In this document: positions 5,459 through 8,349 of the stretch, piece by piece
Layout: each line of letters begins with the position of its first letter
Numbering within the stretch: position 1 is the stretch's first letter
From: Pseudomonadota bacterium
GTDB taxonomy: Bacteria > Pseudomonadota > Alphaproteobacteria > Rhizobiales > Xanthobacteraceae
DNA length: 8,349 bases
Assembly: GCA_023432845.1 (NCBI GenBank)
Contig: JAEZEY010000089.1
Coordinates: 1 to 8,349, forward strand
Direction: 5' to 3'
The notes under the pieces: model-generated
What the model was told of the DNA's origin: nothing
The model's database searches: none
What the model saw: the letters and a program-made list of their open reading frames with translations, nothing else
Made by a program: the position numbers and the translations under genes

Positions 5459-6425
5459 GCCGCCCGGCGCGGCCAAATTCGCCTCGCGGTTCGACCGCTT
5501 CCAGGCCGGCCTGCTGGTCGTCGCTGCGCTGCTGACATGCGGCGCGCTCGCCTACGGCGGCTTTCTGCTGACCGTGATGCAGCTCGCGATGATCTACGCG
5601 ATCTTCTGTATCGGTCTGAACTTCTTCATGGGCTACACGGGGCAGGCCTCGTTCGGGCAGAACGCCTTTGCCTGCATCGGTGGCTACGGCAGCGCTATTC
5701 TGTGCGTTCAGTACGGGCTGAATCCGCTGCCGGCATTGATCATATCCATGGTCATTGCCGGCCTGTTCGCGCTGGTCATCGGCTATCCGACCCTGCGCCT
5801 GCGCGGCCATTATCTCGCCATGGCGACGTTCTCGCTCGGTCTGATCACCTATGACATCTCGATCCACTGGACGAGCGTCACTCAGGGTTACATGGGCTAT
5901 GCCGGCATTCCGCCGCTCGGCATCGGCAATTTCACCATCGAGAGCGAGCACTGGAAGCTGGTGGCGCTTGCCGGGCTGGTGGCCTTCGGCTTCTGGCTGT
6001 CGCTGCGCATGCGCGACAGCCGCTTCGGCCGCGGCTTGCGCGCCATATCGGGCAGCGAAAGCGGCGCCGCCGCGCTCGGCGTGCGCGTGTCGCGCTACAA
6101 GCTGATCGCCTTCGTCATTGCCGCGCTCTACGCCTCGGCGGCCGGTTCGCTGTTCGCGCACACGATCGGCTTCATCAGCCCCGAAGTGTTCGGCCCGCAG
6201 ATGGCCGTCATGACCTTCACGATGCTCTTCGTCGGCGGCGTCGGTACCATCGTCGGCCCGATCATCGGCGCGGTCGTCACCTCGCTGCTGCAGGAAGTCG
6301 TTCGCGGCAGCGGCCACTTCCAGGATATTGCCTATGCCGTGGTGCTGCTGACCACGCTGATCTACGCGCCCAAGGGCCTGTCGGCGCTCGGCACCCTGTT
6401 CCGCCGCAAGAAAGAGGAGGTGTGA
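5430..6425 (+). CDS. livM: LivM-type permease subunit of the ABC importer
   Basis: The chosen ATG at 5430 gives 331 residues, a normal LivM length. The frame stays open upstream to 5310, but that part reads as Arg/Ser-rich out-of-frame livF sequence and is not part of the protein. Strongly hydrophobic segments span most of residues 26-315 (about 8-10 membrane helices). LivM hallmarks are GYTGQASFGQNAFACIGGYG (68-87), TLRLRGHYLAMATFSLG (121-137), the cytoplasmic ATPase-coupling loop RFGRGLRAISGSESGAAALG (198-217), FISPEVF (248-254) and GGVGTIVGPIIGA (269-281). The tail FRRKKEEV is cytoplasmic-style. It would form a heterodimer with the LivH-type permease. The 29-bp overlap with livF and a poor Shine-Dalgarno suggest that translation is coupled to livF. 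Confidence 0.93.
   Translation: MTSPAITSAKPPGAAKFASRFDRFQAGLLVVAALLTCGALAYGGFLLTVMQLAMIYAIFCIGLNFFMGYTGQASFGQNAFACIGGYGSAILCVQYGLNPLPALIISMVIAGLFALVIGYPTLRLRGHYLAMATFSLGLITYDISIHWTSVTQGYMGYAGIPPLGIGNFTIESEHWKLVALAGLVAFGFWLSLRMRDSRFGRGLRAISGSESGAAALGVRVSRYKLIAFVIAALYASAAGSLFAHTIGFISPEVFGPQMAVMTFTMLFVGGVGTIVGPIIGAVVTSLLQEVVRGSGHFQDIAYAVVLLTTLIYAPKGLSALGTLFRRKKEEV
6415..6420 (+). promoter_or_regulatory. Ribosome binding site that decides the LivG start
   Basis: AGGAGG, a perfect Shine-Dalgarno core, lies inside the end of the LivM gene. It is 7 bases from the ATG at 6428 but only 1 base from the in-frame GTG at 6422, so the ATG is the likely start. Confidence 0.75.
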
Positions 6426-6427
6426 AC

Positions 6428-7201
6428 ATGACTCTCCTCAAGGTCAAGGGCCTCACCAAGCGGTACGGCGGTCTGGCTGCCAACAACGAGATCGATCTCG
6501 AGGTGCCGCAGGGCAGCCTGTTCGCCGTCATCGGCCCGAATGGCGCCGGCAAGACCACGTTCTTCAACATGGTCTCGGGCTTCCAGAGCTCGACCGCCGG
6601 CAGCATCGAATTCGACGGCCGCGACGTCACCAAGGTGCCGCAATATGAAATCGCGGCGATGGGCCTGGTGCGGACGTTCCAGCTTGTCCAACTGTTCAAG
6701 GGCATGTCGGTTGCCGAGAATGTCGAGGTCGGCTGTCACCTGGCGACCCGCGGTGGAGTCGCCGCTTCGCTGTTTCGGCCATCCTGGTTCCGCAAGCAGG
6801 AAATTGAGGTGCGCGAGCGCGCCCACGAACTGCTCGAATTCGTCGGCTTAGCGGCGCAGGCCGAACTCGATGCCGAGCTGTTGCCTTACGGTCAGCAGCG
6901 TCTGCTCGAAGTCGCGCGGGCGTTGGCTGCCAAGCCGAAGATGCTGCTGCTCGACGAGCCGGCCGCCGGTCTCAACACCCAGGAGACCGAGGGCCTTGCC
7001 CACATCATCCAGAAGATCAACGCGCAGGGCACCACCGTGCTGCTGATCGAGCACGACGTCGCGCTGGTCACCCGCATCGCCCACCGCATCGCTGTGCTCG
7101 ATTTCGGCCGCAAGATCGCCGAAGGCACGCCCGACGAAATCAAGACCCACCCGGAAGTCATCGCCGCCTATCTGGGCGTGGAAGAGGTTGCCAATGCCTA
7201 G
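6428..7201 (+). CDS. livG: LivG-type ATP-binding subunit of the ABC importer
   Basis: From the ATG at 6428 the protein has 257 residues. It has Walker A GPNGAGKTT (36-44), Q-loop RTFQ (Gln85), signature LPYGQQRLLE (152-161), Walker B MLLLDEP (172-178) and a true switch histidine in LLIEHD (His209). The RTFQ Q-loop, the LPYGQQ signature, the ~30-residue insertion after SVAENV and the C-terminal IAAYLGVEE all mark LivG rather than LivF. With the LivF-type partner lacking the switch histidine, the pair may have unequal ATP sites, as is usual in this transporter class. An upstream in-frame GTG (6422) would add two residues but is too close to the Shine-Dalgarno. The gene begins 2 bp after the LivM stop and overlaps the LivH-type gene by 8 bp. 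Confidence 0.94.
   Translation: MTLLKVKGLTKRYGGLAANNEIDLEVPQGSLFAVIGPNGAGKTTFFNMVSGFQSSTAGSIEFDGRDVTKVPQYEIAAMGLVRTFQLVQLFKGMSVAENVEVGCHLATRGGVAASLFRPSWFRKQEIEVRERAHELLEFVGLAAQAELDAELLPYGQQRLLEVARALAAKPKMLLLDEPAAGLNTQETEGLAHIIQKINAQGTTVLLIEHDVALVTRIAHRIAVLDFGRKIAEGTPDEIKTHPEVIAAYLGVEEVANA
7181..7187 (+). promoter_or_regulatory. Ribosome binding site that decides the LivH start
   Basis: GAAGAGG lies within the last codons of the LivG-type gene, 6 bases before the ATG at 7194. The in-frame TTG at 7188 directly abuts it and is therefore unlikely to be the start. Confidence 0.6.
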
Positions 7202-8081
7202 TTCAGTCGAACTGATCCAGAGTCTCGTCAACGGCATCGGCATCGGCCTCATCTACGGCCTGATCGCCATCGGCTTCTCGGTCATCTATAACGCCAGCGG
7301 CATCGTGAACTTCGCGCAGGGCGTGTTCGTCATGCTCGGCGGCATGTTCGCGCACACTCTGCTGGTGCGCTACGGCCTGCCGATCTGGCTGTCGGCGATC
7401 ATCGCCACCATCCTGGTCGCGGCTGCCGGCGTGCTGGTGCAAATCTTCGTCATCAATCCGATGTGGCGTCGCAATGCGCCGCTGTTCGCCATCATTCTGG
7501 CGACGCTCGCGGTACAGTTGCTGATCGAGCAGATCATCATTCTGACGCTCGGCGATCAGCCCCGCACCTATCCGGAATTCACCGCCGGCGGCCCGCTCAA
7601 AATCGGCGCCATCGCGATCCCCTATCAACTGTTCTGGGTTCTCGGCGTCGGCGCCCTGCTGGTATTCGCACTGACGCAGTTCTTCAACCGCACCCGCATG
7701 GGCCGGGCGCTGCGCGCCTGCGCGCAGAACCGCGAGGCAGCGGCGCTGCTCGGCATTCCGGTCGAGCGCATGCTCATCGTCGCCTTTGCGCTCAGCGCCG
7801 GCCTCGGCGCCATCGCCGGCATCCTGATCACGCCGACGCAATACACGGCCTATCTCGTCGGCACGCCCTACGGCATCAACGGCTTCATCGCCGCCATCAT
7901 CGGCGGCTTCGGCAGCCCGGTCGCGGGTCTCGTCGGAGGCATCATGCTCGGCGTGATCCAGTCGGAAGCCATCGTCTTCTTCGGCGCCGGCTTCCGCAAC
8001 ATCATCTCGCTGTCGGTGCTGCTCATCGTGCTGATGTACTTCCCCAAGGGCCTGTTCGGCGGTCTTGAGAAGAAAGCCTAG
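7194..8081 (+). CDS. livH: LivH-type permease subunit of the ABC importer
   Basis: The 295-residue membrane protein carries the LivH hallmark near its N-terminus, GLIYGLIAIGFSVIYNASG followed by IVNFAQGVFVMLGG (18-50). The ATPase-coupling loop RTRMGRALRACAQNREAAAL (167-186) precedes a helix-rich C-terminal half with IIGGFGSPVAGLVGGIMLG (235-253), and the protein ends YFPKGLFGG, as is usual for this family. Hydrophobic stretches suggest about eight membrane helices. It would pair with the LivM-type subunit to form the channel across the inner membrane. The start overlaps the LivG stop by 8 bp, so the two are probably translationally coupled. It is last of the five transporter genes, whereas in the E. 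coli liv operon livH follows the binding-protein gene. Confidence 0.94.
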   Translation: MPSSVELIQSLVNGIGIGLIYGLIAIGFSVIYNASGIVNFAQGVFVMLGGMFAHTLLVRYGLPIWLSAIIATILVAAAGVLVQIFVINPMWRRNAPLFAIILATLAVQLLIEQIIILTLGDQPRTYPEFTAGGPLKIGAIAIPYQLFWVLGVGALLVFALTQFFNRTRMGRALRACAQNREAAALLGIPVERMLIVAFALSAGLGAIAGILITPTQYTAYLVGTPYGINGFIAAIIGGFGSPVAGLVGGIMLGVIQSEAIVFFGAGFRNIISLSVLLIVLMYFPKGLFGGLEKKA

Positions 8082-8091
8082 AGTTCCGGAT

Positions 8092-8349
8092 ATGAATGTT
8101 CTGCTGGTCTACGCACATCCGGAGCCGACCTCGTTCACGGCCGCGCTCAAGGATACCGCGCGCGACACGCTGACCGCCGCGGGCCATACTGTCGAAGTCT
8201 CTGATCTCTATGCCGAGAATTTCAACCCGGTGGCCGGCCGGCACGACTTCACCACCGTGCACGACGCCAAGCGGTTCCACTATCAGAACGAACAGATGCA
8301 CGCGCACACCAACAACGGTTTCGCGCCTGATCTGGCGCGTGAGCAGCAG
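8092..8349 (+). CDS. NAD(P)H:quinone oxidoreductase, flavodoxin-like fold, N-terminal part
   Basis: Only the first 86 codons are in the window; the family is usually about 190-260 residues, so the C-terminal half or more is missing. MNVLLVYAHPEPTSF (1-15) is the first strand and phosphate-binding loop of the Flavodoxin_2 (NQO1/MdaB-like) fold, and SDLYAENFNPVAGRHDF (37-53) is the second conserved block. The stretch FHYQNEQMHAHTNNGFAPDL (62-81) is also typical of bacterial members, which reduce quinones or related electrophiles with FAD or FMN. The gene starts 10 bp after the LivH stop on the same strand with only a weak GGA upstream, so it is probably co-transcribed with the transporter. In context it may reduce a quinone-like intermediate or relieve redox stress during catabolism (inference). 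Confidence 0.88.
   Translation, partial: MNVLLVYAHPEPTSFTAALKDTARDTLTAAGHTVEVSDLYAENFNPVAGRHDFTTVHDAKRFHYQNEQMHAHTNNGFAPDLAREQQ

Noticed and set aside
3543..6317. Long minus-strand open frames opposite the binding protein, LivF and LivM genes
   Set aside because: Same compositional shadow effect; the + strand frames have complete conserved motifs and ribosome binding sites.
1..8349. CRISPR array, insertion sequence, phage genes, tRNA or rRNA
   Set aside because: No regularly spaced repeats, transposase or integrase motifs, or RNA gene sequences were seen; the single tandem pair at 3510-3546 lacks spacers.

Overview
The window is a high-GC piece of an alphaproteobacterial chromosome. The protein style and codon use most resemble Hyphomicrobiales such as the Bradyrhizobium/Xanthobacteraceae group; this is an impression from reading, not a computed placement. 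It holds one divergent regulatory gene and a long, tightly packed operon on the + strand. Both outer genes are cut by the window ends. The first ~23 bases look like leftover Nextera/Tn5 sequencing adapter, so genomic sequence starts at about base 24 and the window start is probably a contig end.

Layout. (1) 24-577, minus strand: an IclR-family regulator lacking its C-terminus. (2) 578-793: a 216-bp divergent control region with a good sigma-70-type promoter toward the operon, two inverted copies of an 18-bp element, and a 20-bp imperfect palindrome over the -10/start region. (3) 794-3484: three enzyme genes, namely a DUF6282-type metal-dependent hydrolase, a two-domain cupin protein and an HpcH/HpaI-family class II aldolase. 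A 9-bp-stem hairpin lies between the first two. (4) 3485-3578: a 94-bp gap holding a 19-bp tandem repeat. (5) 3579-8081: a complete branched-chain-amino-acid-type (HAAT/Liv) ABC importer in the order binding protein, LivF-type ATPase, LivM-type permease, LivG-type ATPase, LivH-type permease, with gaps of 2 bp or overlaps. (6) 8092 to the end: the first 86 codons of a flavodoxin-fold NAD(P)H:quinone oxidoreductase.

How it may work together (inference). The importer has every subunit needed for uptake of a small solute. It is co-directional with three soluble enzymes and a probable quinone reductase, and is controlled by an adjacent IclR regulator. This is the architecture of a catabolic island for an imported organic acid or aromatic compound. 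The aldolase would do the final C-C cleavage to pyruvate (or a related 2-oxoacid) plus an aldehyde; the DUF6282 protein and the cupin would act upstream of it. The substrate cannot be read from the sequence. Liv-type binding proteins often bind non-amino-acid ligands, so the 'branched-chain amino acid' label should not be taken literally.

I found no mobile element, CRISPR array, tRNA or rRNA. The most notable points are the coherent but unassigned pathway, the symmetrical divergent control region, the intergenic tandem repeat and the adapter remnant.
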